A stretch of 64,000 bases of DNA from Bin87 sp963692995 (GCA_963692995.1 OY843611.1:1178001-1242000); one strand, 5' to 3'; shown: positions 1-10,429, counted from the first letter of the stretch. Program-made: numbers and translations. Notes: a model not told the origin generated them from the sequence alone.

Positions 1-797
1 ATAACCCCTACGTGGTCGCAGAGTTAGAGCGCAAGGGCGCCATTACGGTGGCGGAGGTCGACGAGATTCCCGACGGCTCGCTGGTAGTGTTCTCCGCTCA
101 CGGCTCACCGCCCGAAGACTTCGAGCGTGCCGCCTCACTGAACCTGCGCGTCATCGACGCCGTGTGCCCGCTGGTCACTCGCGTGCACAACGAGGCCAAG
201 AAGTACCACCGCGAAGGCCGGCGCGTCTTGCTGGTGGGCCACCAGGGACACCAGGAAGTGCGTGGCACCATGGGACAAGCCCCCATGACCTTGATCAACG
301 ACACCGCGCCCCTGTCGGAACAGGCGGCCACTGCCGAGATAGACTGGGCCAGCGACACCGAGGTGGCTGTCATCACTCAGACGACCTTATCGGTAGGCGA
401 TACGGCCAGCGCCATCGGAGCCATCCGGGAAAAGTTTCCCGCCGCACTGGTGCGTAACGACATCTGCTACGCCACTACCAACCGCCAGGATGCCGTAACC
501 AGAATGGCCAGCCAAGTTGACCTGGTGCTGGTCATCGGGGCGCAGAACTCATCCAATTGCAACCGCCTGCGGGAAGTGGCCGAGGCCAACGGAGCGCCGG
601 CCTACCTCATCAACGGCCCCGACGAAATCAACCGGAAGTGGTTAACCGGATGCCAACAGGTGGGTATAACCTCCGGCGCGTCCACGCCGGAGGTGCTGGT
701 GGAGGCAGTGATTGCCGCGTTAAATCCGGAGCGGGTGACGCTGTTGGAAGGGGCCGAGGAAGACATTACCTTTACCCTGCCGAAAGAACTGCGATGA
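1..797 (+). CDS. ispH: 4-hydroxy-3-methylbut-2-enyl diphosphate reductase, 5'-truncated by window edge
   Basis: Last enzyme of the MEP isoprenoid pathway; a cytosolic [4Fe-4S] enzyme that reduces HMBPP to IPP and DMAPP. The frame is open through the left edge: the first full codons (from base 3) read NPYVVAEL, the family's HNPYVV block, so only the N-terminus with the first cluster cysteine lies outside. Visible motifs are SAHGSPP, DAVCPLV (second cluster Cys), HQEVRGTMGQ (contains the catalytic Glu), DICYATTNRQ (third cluster Cys plus the TTNRQ substrate-binding segment) and SSNCNRL, where most homologues have SSNS. The stop is at 795-797. The next gene is convergent, 13 bases away. The family assignment is firm. 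Confidence 0.96.
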   Translation, partial: NPYVVAELERKGAITVAEVDEIPDGSLVVFSAHGSPPEDFERAASLNLRVIDAVCPLVTRVHNEAKKYHREGRRVLLVGHQGHQEVRGTMGQAPMTLINDTAPLSEQAATAEIDWASDTEVAVITQTTLSVGDTASAIGAIREKFPAALVRNDICYATTNRQDAVTRMASQVDLVLVIGAQNSSNCNRLREVAEANGAPAYLINGPDEINRKWLTGCQQVGITSGASTPEVLVEAVIAALNPERVTLLEGAEEDITFTLPKELR

Positions 798-810
798 GAA
801 AAGAGTGGCC

Positions 811-1407
811 TCACCGGCTTATCGAATAGCCGTTGCGGATGTAAGTGTAGGCAACCTTTTGACGCGCCGCGTTATCCGCAAAGTGAGCGGTAAAATCGGC
901 GCCTACTACCGCTGGCCTTACCTCGCGTCCCAGTAGCCGCGTCAGCAGGTCGGCTTTTTGGGCGGCCCGTTCAATATCGTCAGGGCCGGCGGTGAAGGAA
1001 ACTTCAACGGCGTACAGTACCGGAGCTCCACTGCTATCCGAACCTTCCAACAGAAAATCTATAGATTCGGCTCGATCAGCCTCTAACCTGGTAATAGACT
1101 GATTTCGCCGGCCTTGGCTGACATAGTACCGCAGCTCGCTGGCAGGATAGATACGCAGCAGTTCGCCGTCGCTGAGCCTGGTGAAGACCTGCCCGGCGCG
1201 GCGTTCCACCGCCAGCTCGGTTTGCCAGCCTTTGGTTATGGCCATATCATCCTTCATATTGGCCATATCACCCTTCATGTTAGCCGTATCACCCTTCATG
1301 TTGGCCATATCATCTTTCATGTTGGCCATATCATCCGCCAACCCGGATACGATGCGCTCGATGCGCTCAAGGCGGTCTGAATCGGATCCCGGTGTAGCGT
1401 TGGTCAT
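811..1407 (-). CDS. coiled-coil protein with heptad tandem repeat and nuclease-like C-terminal domain, unknown function
   Basis: 198 residues. After a short head, residues about 24-66 are a tandem heptad repeat (units such as DDMANMK and GDMANMK) encoded by a 21-bp DNA repeat at about 1245-1345, so this part is a coiled coil. The C-terminal ~130 residues contain ESIDFLLEG followed by LYAVEVSFT and a helix (DDIERAAQKADLL). This D...ExS arrangement recalls the PD-(D/E)XK nuclease core, but the usual lysine is replaced by Ser, so any nuclease activity is doubtful. A GGGGAACC stretch precedes the ATG at 1407. I do not recognise a named family. It ends 13 bases from ispH (convergent) and lies 54 bases downstream of gpsA on the same strand. 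Confidence 0.75.
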   Translation of the reverse strand: MTNATPGSDSDRLERIERIVSGLADDMANMKDDMANMKGDTANMKGDMANMKDDMAITKGWQTELAVERRAGQVFTRLSDGELLRIYPASELRYYVSQGRRNQSITRLEADRAESIDFLLEGSDSSGAPVLYAVEVSFTAGPDDIERAAQKADLLTRLLGREVRPAVVGADFTAHFADNAARQKVAYTYIRNGYSISR

Positions 1408-1461
1408 GGTTCCCCGGCACTATTGGAGGCTGGATGACATTATAGCGGGCGCTCAAACCCG

Positions 1462-2478
1462 CTACCACTCGGATCGAGGCGGGCGCTCCATGAGAACTGG
1501 GATGCACTCGGCTGCCGGGAGGTCCTCAAATAGCACTTGAGACATCAGCCGGGTAATGGGCATGTCCACGCCGAGCCGTTCCGACATCTCCAGCGCGGCC
1601 ACCGTGGTGTTGACCCCCTCCGCCACTGCGTCCATGCCAGCCAAGATTTCGGGAAGCCCGTGGCCCCGGGCCAGTTCCTCGCCTACGCGTCGATTGCGAC
1701 TCAACGGGCTAGAGCAAGTCGCCATCACGTCCCCCAGACCCGCCAGGCCGGCAAAGGTCATCAACTCCGCGCCGGCGGCGATGCCCAGGCGCCCTATTTC
1801 GTTAAGACCACGGGTTACTAGCGCAGCCTTGGCATTATCCCCGGCTTCCAGCCCGTCCGCCAGGCCGGCCGCCAGCGCAAGGATGTTTTTCAGCGCGCCC
1901 CCAAGTTCCACGCCAATCACGTCGTCGCTGGTATAGACACGAAACGTTGGCGACATCAGGGCATCCTGGACCAACCGGCCGGATGCCTCGTCCACGGACG
2001 CCACCACCGTCAGGGCGGGCTTGCCCCCCATGATCTCGCCAGCCAGGTTAGGGCCGGACAAGGCGGCGAAACCGCCGGGATGGTGATTGGGCAATTCCTG
2101 CGCCATCACTTCATTCATCCGCAGGCCGGTGGGAAGTTCCAGCCCTTTGGTGGCGCTTAGGGTGACGGCGCCGCCGGGTATGTAGGGGGCGCTGTGCCGA
2201 AGATTGCTCCGAAATCGGTCGGACGGTACTGCGACTATTACTAACTCCGCATCGCGTAAGGCCCAAGCCGGGTCGTTTCCCACCGCAAGCCCTTGGGGAA
2301 AGGCCACGCCAGGCAGCCGACGCGAATGCTCGCCGGCGCGGCTCAGCATCTCCGCTTCTTCCGGTGTCCGGCACAGGAGGCGCGCCTCTGCTCCGGCCCG
2401 GGCAGCCAGGATTGACAGTGTAGTTCCCCAAGTAGTCGCTCCGATGACGGCTATTGCGGAAGAATGTTTGGATGACAT
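1462..2478 (-). CDS. gpsA: glycerol-3-phosphate dehydrogenase [NAD(P)+]
   Basis: 338 residues, normal length. Reduces dihydroxyacetone phosphate to sn-glycerol-3-phosphate, the phospholipid backbone precursor, in the cytosol. The N-terminal Rossmann fold begins IAVIGATTWGTTLSILAARAG; family members usually have G(A)GSWGTA, so the second glycine of the dinucleotide loop is replaced, which is unusual but not necessarily inactivating. Further motifs are LSATKGLE, ALSGPNLAGEIM and the catalytic-lysine segment ELGGALKNILALAAG, followed by LVTRGLNEIGRLG and TFAGLAGLGDVMATC. There is no strong ribosome-binding site before the ATG at 2478. It may be co-transcribed with the coiled-coil gene downstream. 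Confidence 0.95.
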   Translation of the reverse strand: MSSKHSSAIAVIGATTWGTTLSILAARAGAEARLLCRTPEEAEMLSRAGEHSRRLPGVAFPQGLAVGNDPAWALRDAELVIVAVPSDRFRSNLRHSAPYIPGGAVTLSATKGLELPTGLRMNEVMAQELPNHHPGGFAALSGPNLAGEIMGGKPALTVVASVDEASGRLVQDALMSPTFRVYTSDDVIGVELGGALKNILALAAGLADGLEAGDNAKAALVTRGLNEIGRLGIAAGAELMTFAGLAGLGDVMATCSSPLSRNRRVGEELARGHGLPEILAGMDAVAEGVNTTVAALEMSERLGVDMPITRLMSQVLFEDLPAAECIPVLMERPPRSEW

Positions 2479-2565
2479 AGTGTTTCGGGTGAACTCACAA
2501 TCCTAGAGGCGACGTGAGACGCCGCCTCTACCGGGTGCTTGCGATTTGCGGCAGCGGCCTCCAAC

Positions 2566-3750
2566 CTAATTGTCGGACCCCGCCTTGGTGAAGTGCGGCA
2601 TCACGTCCCGGGCGAACCACTCCAATTGATCCAACGATGCCGAGGTGGGCATGCCCATGTTAGTAACGCCGATGTTGATCTCTTCCAGGCCCGGATACCG
2701 CTCCTGAATTGCCATCAGCTGCTCGGTGATCCGGTCCGCCGGCCCCACCAGATACTGCCCGGCGGCTACGGAGTCCTCAATGGCCGGCATCTTCAGGCCC
2801 TGGGGCACTGGCCGGCCGAAGGCGTTGAGCGCGTCCAGTTGCTCCTGGGTCAAGCCCGCGATAAAGCCCAGCGGGCCAAACATTTTGATCCGCTCTTCCA
2901 TCCAGTAGCGCGCCTGGTCCATGGCCTCTTTCTCCGAGTTGGCGATCTGCACGGAATAGCCCACTGCTAGGCCCTCGCCCAGCTCATATTCCTTGCCGTG
3001 CTCGGCATGGATGGCCTGCCAGCGGTGGATCACCTCGTCGCTAGCTCCGCCGGTGGCCGCGCCGCCGCCGATGATGCCCTTGATGCCCCATTTCGCCATG
3101 AAACTGATCGCCCGGTCGCTGGCCGACACCACCGGCTGCCACCACTCCACATCATACTTCGGCCGGGGCACCAGGGTAATTTCCTCCAGCTCGTACCCCC
3201 GGTACGGCACCTGAGGCGGAATGTCGAAGTGCTTGCCGTGGTGGGAAAAACTGCGCTGGTTAAACGCCTTCCACATCACTTCCACTTGCTCCTCGAAGAG
3301 CTCACGGTTGGCGTTCTGGTCCATGATGGGAGAGCCGAAAACTTCCACCTCCCGGGTGTGGTAGCCCCGGCCCACCCCGAAACGAACCCGGCCGTCGGTA
3401 AGCCAGTCGGCGGTAGCGTAGTCTTCGGCCAGGCGCAGGGGGTTCCACATGGGGTTTATATTGAAACCGCAGCCGAAACGCAGATTCTCCGTCAGGTGAG
3501 CCAAATGCACCCAGAGCATCAGCAGATTAGGGATGCACTCATAGCCTTCCCGCTGGAAGTGGTGCTCGGCCGCCCAGAAAGTGTCATAGCCCAGGCGGTC
3601 CATGACGATGGCGATCTGCTCAGCCTTTTCGATGGCGCCGCCGGCCAGTTCCTCGTCGGAAAGCCAGCGGTCGTTGGCGGGGGTGCCTTGGTAGCCGGGG
3701 TTGTCCATATCGACGTTGCCGGCCCAAAGGCTGCCAAACTTGGTAATCAT
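2566..3750 (-). CDS. LLM-class flavin-dependent monooxygenase (luciferase-like)
   Basis: 394 residues of the bacterial luciferase-like superfamily, TIM-barrel monooxygenases using FMN or F420. Typical blocks are MDRLGYDTFWAAEHHF, LRFGCGFNINPMWNPLRLAE, DWLTDGRVRFGVGRGYHTRE and IKGIIGGGAATG. A strong AGGAGG lies about ten bases before the ATG at 3750. The substrate cannot be read from sequence; the longer insertion-rich barrel resembles alkanal or alkane-type monooxygenases rather than the short F420-dependent reductases. A second, shorter member of the superfamily lies at 55738-56730. Such enzymes are expanded in SAR202-type Chloroflexota, which fits the rest of the window. Confidence 0.88.
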   Translation of the reverse strand: MITKFGSLWAGNVDMDNPGYQGTPANDRWLSDEELAGGAIEKAEQIAIVMDRLGYDTFWAAEHHFQREGYECIPNLLMLWVHLAHLTENLRFGCGFNINPMWNPLRLAEDYATADWLTDGRVRFGVGRGYHTREVEVFGSPIMDQNANRELFEEQVEVMWKAFNQRSFSHHGKHFDIPPQVPYRGYELEEITLVPRPKYDVEWWQPVVSASDRAISFMAKWGIKGIIGGGAATGGASDEVIHRWQAIHAEHGKEYELGEGLAVGYSVQIANSEKEAMDQARYWMEERIKMFGPLGFIAGLTQEQLDALNAFGRPVPQGLKMPAIEDSVAAGQYLVGPADRITEQLMAIQERYPGLEEINIGVTNMGMPTSASLDQLEWFARDVMPHFTKAGSDN

Positions 3751-3846
3751 GTAACGGGTTCCTCCTTGTTGATCACCGCATCAAACGGTTTGGGGTTCAA
3801 GATGAACATCGCAGACATGGTAGCGGGTTTCGCGGACGATGTCAGC

Positions 3847-4410
3847 CTAGTCGTTTGCTTCACCCCTGCCTCCGCTCCCTTCCGGCGGTTCGAGCGAATC
3901 GGTAAGAGGAGCCAAGGGCAGGCCGTCGTCGCCGTGGCGGTGCAGAGCGAAACGAGCCAGCAACCGGCGGTTGGTGAGAATCTCAAATCTGTTGCCGGCG
4001 ACAGTTTCGTCAATCTGATTGATATCAGCTTTCAGCCTAGCAATGTCGCCTTTCAGCTCCGCCTCGACTCTGGCAATGTCGCCTTTCAGCTCCGCCTCGA
4101 CTCTGGCAATGTCGCCTTTCAGCTCCGCCTCGACTCTGGCAATGTCGCCTTTCAATTCTCCCCTCAGGTCGGCAATGTCAACTTTCAATTCTCCCCTCAG
4201 GTCGGCAATGTCAACTTTCAGCCCCGCCTCGACTCTGGCAATCTCCCCTTTGACCTCGGCAATGTCGGCCCTTAGATCGCTGTGCACTGACTTCATGCCA
4301 GTCCGTACTGCCCAAATTATCAACCCGCTGAACCCTCCCATTCCCAAAAACAGGATGATTGCCGCGGCGATTATTGTCCACTGGAAATTTAGCGCGTCGA
4401 TTGTGACCAC
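3847..4410 (-). CDS. membrane-anchored coiled-coil protein with 11-residue tandem repeats
   Basis: 187 residues if translated from GTG at 4410, chosen because GGGAGG lies seven bases upstream; the frame stays open to 4458. One membrane segment near the N-terminus (WTIIAAAIILFLGMGGFSGLIIW) is followed by a long charged helix: VKGEIARVEAGLK, DIADLRGELKV twice, then GDIARVEAELK three or four times. Part of this region is encoded by near-identical 33-bp DNA repeats at about 4040-4150. The 11-residue period suggests a right-handed or hendecad coiled coil. The C-terminal ~60 residues (INQIDETVAGNRFEILTNRR onward) are unique and end in a polar tail. Function is unknown; a stator, tether or phage-like helper role would be speculation. 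Confidence 0.75.
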   Translation of the reverse strand: MVTIDALNFQWTIIAAAIILFLGMGGFSGLIIWAVRTGMKSVHSDLRADIAEVKGEIARVEAGLKVDIADLRGELKVDIADLRGELKGDIARVEAELKGDIARVEAELKGDIARVEAELKGDIARLKADINQIDETVAGNRFEILTNRRLLARFALHRHGDDGLPLAPLTDSLEPPEGSGGRGEAND

Positions 4411-4506
4411 GATGAAGCCTCCCGCTCCGGCGGACTGATGGCGTATGATCAGCAGCAAACGAAAACCGAGCTGCTAATCAGTCCGGCCCACTCGGCCAAA
4501 TCCGGA

Positions 4507-5733
4507 TTACCTCAAATCCCGGAAGAACTCGCGCATATCAGCCACCAGCTCCGCCGGCTTCTCCAGCGCCGCAAAGTGGCCCCCGCTGTCCATCTCCGTC
4601 CACCGCTGCACATTGTAAGTGCGCTCGGCCCAGGAGCGCGGCGGCGTGGATAGTTCCTTCGGGAAAACCGCGATGGCGCAGGGCACTCCAATCTGATCCT
4701 CCGGTCTAAAGTACCAGGGCGTGCGGCTGTTTTCGTAGTAGAGGCGGGTGCTCGAGTTGATAGTCTGGGTTACCCAGTAAATCATCACGGTGGTCAGCAG
4801 GTCGTCCTTGGTGTACACGCTTTCCACGTCGCCGTTGCAGTCGCTCCAGGTGCGGTACTTTTCCACGATCCACGCGCACAAGCCGACGGGAGAGTCGTTC
4901 AGGCCATAGGCCAGGGTCTGAGGCTTGGTGCCCTGGATGTGGGCGTAGCCCCCCTCGGCGGCCTGCCAGGAGACGCGCTGGTCGATCATGGCCAGTTCCG
5001 CATCGGACAATGTGGCGGCGAAGTCCCGTCGGTAGCCGCCCTGGGGCGTGCCGATGACCTGCTCCAGCCGCTCGCGCATACTCAACCCCTCCAGGCTGGC
5101 GCCCTGATAAGGAATCGCCTGGGTAACCGAAGTAGTGTGAATGCCCAGCACGTGGTCGGCATGGTGGAACCCCAACCGCGCGGTCACGCCGGCGCCCCAG
5201 TCCCCGCCCTGGGCGGCATAGCGCTGGTAGCCAAGCTCGTCGGCCATCAGCCGATCCCATAGCTCAGCGATCCGACGGGTGTTCACGCCCCGCTCGCGGG
5301 TCTGGGCGCTGAACCCATAACCGGGCATTGAGGGCACAACCACGTCAAAGGAGTCGGCCGCGTCACCGCCGTGACTGGCCGGATCGGTCAGCATGGGGAT
5401 AATCTTGTGCATTTCATATATGCTGCCGGGCCAACCGTGGGTAACGATGATCGGCATGGGGTCAGGCCCCTTCCCCTTCTCGTGGATGAAGTGGATACCC
5501 TGGCCATCGATGCTAGTGTAAAAGTTGGGGAAGGCGTTTAGGCCGGCTTCGGCCTTGCGCCAGTCATACCCGTCGCGCCAGTAGGTCACCAGCTCCTTGA
5601 TGTAGTCCAGGTTGGAGCCATAATCCCACTCGGCGCCGGGAATCTCATCCGGCCAGCGCACGTGAGCCAGCCGGTGCTTGAGGTCTTCGAGAATGTCATC
5701 AGATACGGCTATCGTGTAAGGCTGTACCGCCAT
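4507..5733 (-). CDS. epoxide hydrolase (EHN-type alpha/beta hydrolase)
   Basis: 408 residues. The N-terminal epoxide hydrolase domain (LEDLKHRLAHVRWPDEIPG, about residues 12-115) is followed by the alpha/beta-hydrolase fold. HGWPGSIYEM is the oxyanion HGWP motif, AAQGGDWGAGVTARLG carries the nucleophilic Asp, and GGHFAALEKPAELVADMREF carries the catalytic His near the C-terminus. Tyr residues in STRLYYENSRTPWYF fit the lid tyrosines that activate the epoxide. The reaction is hydration of an epoxide to a vicinal diol through a covalent ester. GGGAGG lies seven bases before the ATG at 5733. It could act downstream of epoxide-forming monooxygenases, but no direct partner is adjacent. Confidence 0.92.
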   Translation of the reverse strand: MAVQPYTIAVSDDILEDLKHRLAHVRWPDEIPGAEWDYGSNLDYIKELVTYWRDGYDWRKAEAGLNAFPNFYTSIDGQGIHFIHEKGKGPDPMPIIVTHGWPGSIYEMHKIIPMLTDPASHGGDAADSFDVVVPSMPGYGFSAQTRERGVNTRRIAELWDRLMADELGYQRYAAQGGDWGAGVTARLGFHHADHVLGIHTTSVTQAIPYQGASLEGLSMRERLEQVIGTPQGGYRRDFAATLSDAELAMIDQRVSWQAAEGGYAHIQGTKPQTLAYGLNDSPVGLCAWIVEKYRTWSDCNGDVESVYTKDDLLTTVMIYWVTQTINSSTRLYYENSRTPWYFRPEDQIGVPCAIAVFPKELSTPPRSWAERTYNVQRWTEMDSGGHFAALEKPAELVADMREFFRDLR

Positions 5734-5918
5734 AGTAAAACCTCCCTGGCGAGTTGGTAATCAAGGTTAGCCAGCGACCCGCTCCGGCGGATGCTGGCGG
5801 AAGTTTAGCACAGGCGTGGGTAGAGTAAGCCGGCCGGCTATATTTGACGCGCCGGGCCGGACGGGTTTGCCGGCCGGTTTTACTGATATGGTAAGATAAG
5901 AACGGAGGTAGCGAAGGG

Positions 5919-6422
5919 ATGACGCCTGATACGCGCAGCAGCTCCATCGAGACGAGTGCGCCACTGATCGACCCTCACGGACCGAGCGACGGCAATGGTG
6001 CAACGATCGTCCATGGATCCCATAAATTCCGTTCCACATCTTCCAAATGGTTGGACTTTGCGCTCTTCTCCATCGGCGGCGTTGCCGCTGCTGGACTAGT
6101 GGTGGTGCTCTTTGGCGCCTACTTGATCGAACCGCCTAGCTCCGGTGTAATCGTCGTCGGCACTATCGTGCTGTTGGTGGCCACAATCGCATGGATAATT
6201 ACGGCCCTGGTAATGATTGGAGACATCATCTGGAAATTGATCACCTCTCGTGGTAGCAAATCGCATAGGTTACCGCCGCATGCACTTAGAACAAAAAGTC
6301 CTACTGAGATGAGGACGAGTAATCTACGAGGGAGCCTATCCAATAAGCTCTTCATTAGCGGCAGGGGATTCCCCGGGAAATCAAACATATCAGTGGTAGC
6401 TACCCTGACAAAAACCGCGTGA
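5919..6422 (+). CDS. small two-span membrane protein, unknown
   Basis: 167 residues with a GGAGG about eight bases before the ATG. Residues ~1-45 are polar; two hydrophobic segments follow (about 47-70 and 76-103), joined by a short EPPSSG loop, and the tail is basic (SRGSKSHRLPPHALRTKSP). I recognise no family. The codons are less GC-rich than those of its neighbours, and the last 23 bases overlap hemW tail to tail, so either the gene is recent or the true end is different. It is supported by the ribosome-binding site and the clear membrane pattern only. Confidence 0.45.
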   Translation: MTPDTRSSSIETSAPLIDPHGPSDGNGATIVHGSHKFRSTSSKWLDFALFSIGGVAAAGLVVVLFGAYLIEPPSSGVIVVGTIVLLVATIAWIITALVMIGDIIWKLITSRGSKSHRLPPHALRTKSPTEMRTSNLRGSLSNKLFISGRGFPGKSNISVVATLTKTA

Positions 6423-7626
6423 AAACCTGGTTCGCCACCAGGTACGCCTCCTCCGCCAGCCGCCGGCGTCCGTCCGCCTCCCGCACCAACAGCCCTTCTG
6501 CCGTCAGCTCGGCCAATTCCGCCTCGTAGCGAGCCGACAAGTCCATGCCAATCCGGGCCGAGGCCGCCGACAGGTCCATCCCATCCAGCAGGCGCAGGCC
6601 CAGGAACATGGTCTCCGAGGCCGTCGTAGCCTCGTCGATGACCTCCAGGCCGTCAACTGTTGCCACCGCCTCGATGCTGCCTGGCGATACCGACGCCCAC
6701 GGATGGCTTGCCTTCGCCCAAGCCTCCGCCCGACGGGCGTAATCCCGAGTCGAGCGCACCGTCCAAAAACGGCATCCGGCCCGCCCGGCATCCCCGATGC
6801 GCAGCGACGAATGCGCTCCCGGCCCCACACCTAGCCATTGCAGGTTGCGCCAGTAGGCCAAGTTGTGCTCCGACTCTCGGCCCTCCCGCGACCAATTGCT
6901 GATTTCGTAGTGACGATAGCCGGCGTCGGCCAGGGCGGCGCGGGCGTGGTCGTACATATCCGCGGCAAGATCCGGGTCGGGTTCCGGCAGCCGTCCCTGC
7001 TCCACCCAGCGGCGCAGAGGCGTACCCTCCTCCAGCGTCAAAGCGTAGAGCGACAGGTGTTCCGGCGCCAACTCAATGACCTGTGCCACCGTATCCCGCC
7101 ACTGGTCCATGTCCTGCTGCGGGAGACCGTACATCAGGTCCAGGTTCACGTTGTCAAAGCCCACCTGGCGGCAGCGCGTCAGCGCCTCCCTAGCCTCGGC
7201 GGCGTCGTGCCGGCGCCCCAGCGCCGCGAGGAGCCGGTTGTCCATGCTCTGCACACCGATGCTAACCCGGTTGATGCCGGCTGCTCTCAGGTCCGCGCAC
7301 CGGGCGGCGGTCAGATCATTGGGGTTGCACTCGGCGGTAATCTCAGCGTCGGCCCGAACGGAATAGTTGCCGGCGATTGCGTCCAGAATGCTGGCCACGT
7401 CGCCGTCAGGCAGGTAAGACGGAGTGCCGCCGCCGAAGAAAACGGTGTTGACATCCGGCCGGCCCAAGGCAATGGACCAGGCCCTAATTTCCTGGCTGAC
7501 CGCGGTTACGAAGTCGCCAAACTGGGACTCGATCCCCTGATAAGTGTTGAAGTCGCAGTATGGACACTTGCTGAGGCAGAAGGGAACGTGAACGTACAGC
7601 GAGATGCCGTGTGCGGAATCGTACAT
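6400..7626 (-). CDS. hemW: HemW-type radical SAM heme chaperone
   Basis: 408 residues. HemW binds heme and a [4Fe-4S] cluster and is thought to insert heme into cytochromes; it resembles but is distinct from coproporphyrinogen dehydrogenase HemN. The radical SAM motif is FCLSKCPYCDF (CX3CX2C) at about residues 16-26, followed by FFGGGTPSYL, TAECNPNDLT, GINRVSIGVQSM and NVNLDLMYGLPQQ, all standard for the family. The C-terminal HemN domain covers roughly 285-400. A heme-handling role fits a genome carrying a multiheme cytochrome cluster (58261 onward) and a P450. The start ATG at 7626 is preceded by GAGGCG at a reasonable distance. Confidence 0.93.
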   Translation of the reverse strand: MYDSAHGISLYVHVPFCLSKCPYCDFNTYQGIESQFGDFVTAVSQEIRAWSIALGRPDVNTVFFGGGTPSYLPDGDVASILDAIAGNYSVRADAEITAECNPNDLTAARCADLRAAGINRVSIGVQSMDNRLLAALGRRHDAAEAREALTRCRQVGFDNVNLDLMYGLPQQDMDQWRDTVAQVIELAPEHLSLYALTLEEGTPLRRWVEQGRLPEPDPDLAADMYDHARAALADAGYRHYEISNWSREGRESEHNLAYWRNLQWLGVGPGAHSSLRIGDAGRAGCRFWTVRSTRDYARRAEAWAKASHPWASVSPGSIEAVATVDGLEVIDEATTASETMFLGLRLLDGMDLSAASARIGMDLSARYEAELAELTAEGLLVREADGRRRLAEEAYLVANQVFTRFLSG

Positions 7627-7642
7627 GACTGCGCCTCTGGGT

Positions 7643-7667
7643 AGGGGCGGGTTTCAAACCCGCCCCT
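7643..7667. repeat. perfect palindrome, type A (AGGGGCGGGTTT arms)
   Basis: Perfect 12-1-12 inverted repeat: AGGGGCGGGTTT, one C, AAACCCGCCCCT. It sits just upstream of hemW. A longer copy is at 19075-19107 and a degraded copy at 10400-10421. Confidence 0.85.
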
Positions 7668-7784
7668 CTCGTCATTCCTGCTTGCCAATTCCGTCATTCC
7701 CGCGCCAGAACAGCCCGTCCCGGGCCTGACACGGGGCCGCCTCGTATCAAGTGCGGGGCGGGAATCCGGAAAACTTTCCGTCAA

Positions 7785-8171
7785 TCAACCGCCGGGCCTG
7801 TCGTCCCCGTCATCGGTGGGTCTGGACTGCCCGTCCACCACGCTGTCCGGGTCCCGGTCTTCAGGACGCGGCGGCGGCGGCTCGCCCATGTGCTCCCGAA
7901 CTACGGCGCGCGGGCACAAGTTCCAGAACAACCACACCGCCAGCCCGAGAATGATGATATCGTCGTAGCGTCCCAGGCCGTAGGGAATCCGGTCCCGCAC
8001 CAGGTCAACGGGGAAAATCGCGTACACCACCGCCAGCGGCACCAGCGACTTGAGCAGCAGGTTGACCCGCGAGTCCCGGTGCAACCGATACAACGCCCGC
8101 ACGAACTTGATGATCCGCGGCGCCAACTGCGGCCCAAACATCAGCAGGATTGGCCAAAGAAAACGAAGCAT
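7785..8171 (-). CDS. DUF1232 (YkvA-like) small membrane protein
   Basis: 128 residues. The central part (LLKSLVPLAVVYAIFPVDLV, then DIIILGLAVWLFWNLCP) matches the DUF1232 pattern, with the characteristic hydrophobic-YxxxPxDLxPD-like core followed by a DD/DE and a second membrane helix. The N-terminus is also hydrophobic (LWPILLMFG), giving about three membrane segments. The C-terminal 35 residues are acidic and arginine-rich (PPPPRPEDRDPDSVVDG). The molecular role of the family is not known. The start at 8171 has no obvious ribosome-binding site. Confidence 0.75.
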   Translation of the reverse strand: MLRFLWPILLMFGPQLAPRIIKFVRALYRLHRDSRVNLLLKSLVPLAVVYAIFPVDLVRDRIPYGLGRYDDIIILGLAVWLFWNLCPRAVVREHMGEPPPPRPEDRDPDSVVDGQSRPTDDGDDRPGG

Positions 8172-8260
8172 AACAATGCCACTTTACCATAGGATGCGAT
8201 GGTTTGGCGCGGTGGCAAACGACCCTCCGGAACAATTGCGCTTGAAATCGCCTACCCGTC

Positions 8261-8370
8261 ATTCCGGCGAGGTTCGGAATCCAGGGCCTGTTCCCAAACC
8301 GGAAATCGCACCGTTGTTCCTGCGCAAGCCGGAACCCGGAAGGCAGGGGCGAATAACCGTTCGCCCCTGC
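8261..8370. repeat. intergenic short repeats: degenerate type B element plus 11-bp-arm hairpin
   Basis: Between the DUF1232 gene and thiC. At 8261-8280, ATTCCGGCGA/GGTTCGGAAT is a degenerate form of the type B palindrome found at 14065, 25382, 33251 and 61267. At 8343-8370, GCAGGGGCGAA, a six-base loop and TTCGCCCCTGC form a perfect 11-bp hairpin. On the minus strand, in which thiC is read, no T-run follows, so it is not a textbook terminator for thiC. Confidence 0.7.
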
Positions 8371-8440
8371 AAAAAACGCTCGGATTGCGCAGTACTGCCC
8401 TACCCAACGCTGGACGGGCGCGCCACCTTCTAAACCCCGC

Positions 8441-10321
<1,881 letters not shown>

Positions 10322-10399
10322 CTTCCGGTTCCTCCCAAAATGATGTTTCTTGTGTACGGGCAACCCTTGTGGTTTCTCGTGTTGCCGCCGCCGGCGCAA

Positions 10400-10421
10400 G
10401 GGCAAGTTTCAAACCCGCCCC
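10400..10421. repeat. degraded type A palindrome between symporter gene and thiC
   Basis: GGGCAAGTTTC followed by AAACCCGCCCC: one arm of the 7643/19075 palindrome is mutated. It lies in the gap between the two thiamine genes and has no T-run. Confidence 0.55.
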
Positions 10422-10429
10422 GGCCCGCA

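Noticed and set aside
2998..4275. 425-codon open frame on the plus strand
   Set aside because: It spans parts of two minus-strand genes and is repetitive only because it mirrors the 33-bp repeat.
4507..5733. Epoxide hydrolase as a haloalkane dehalogenase
   Set aside because: The N-terminal EHN domain and tyrosine pattern favour epoxide hydrolase.
8343..8370. Hairpin downstream of thiC as an intrinsic terminator
   Set aside because: The T-run would have to follow on the minus strand, and it does not; A-residues lie on the wrong side.
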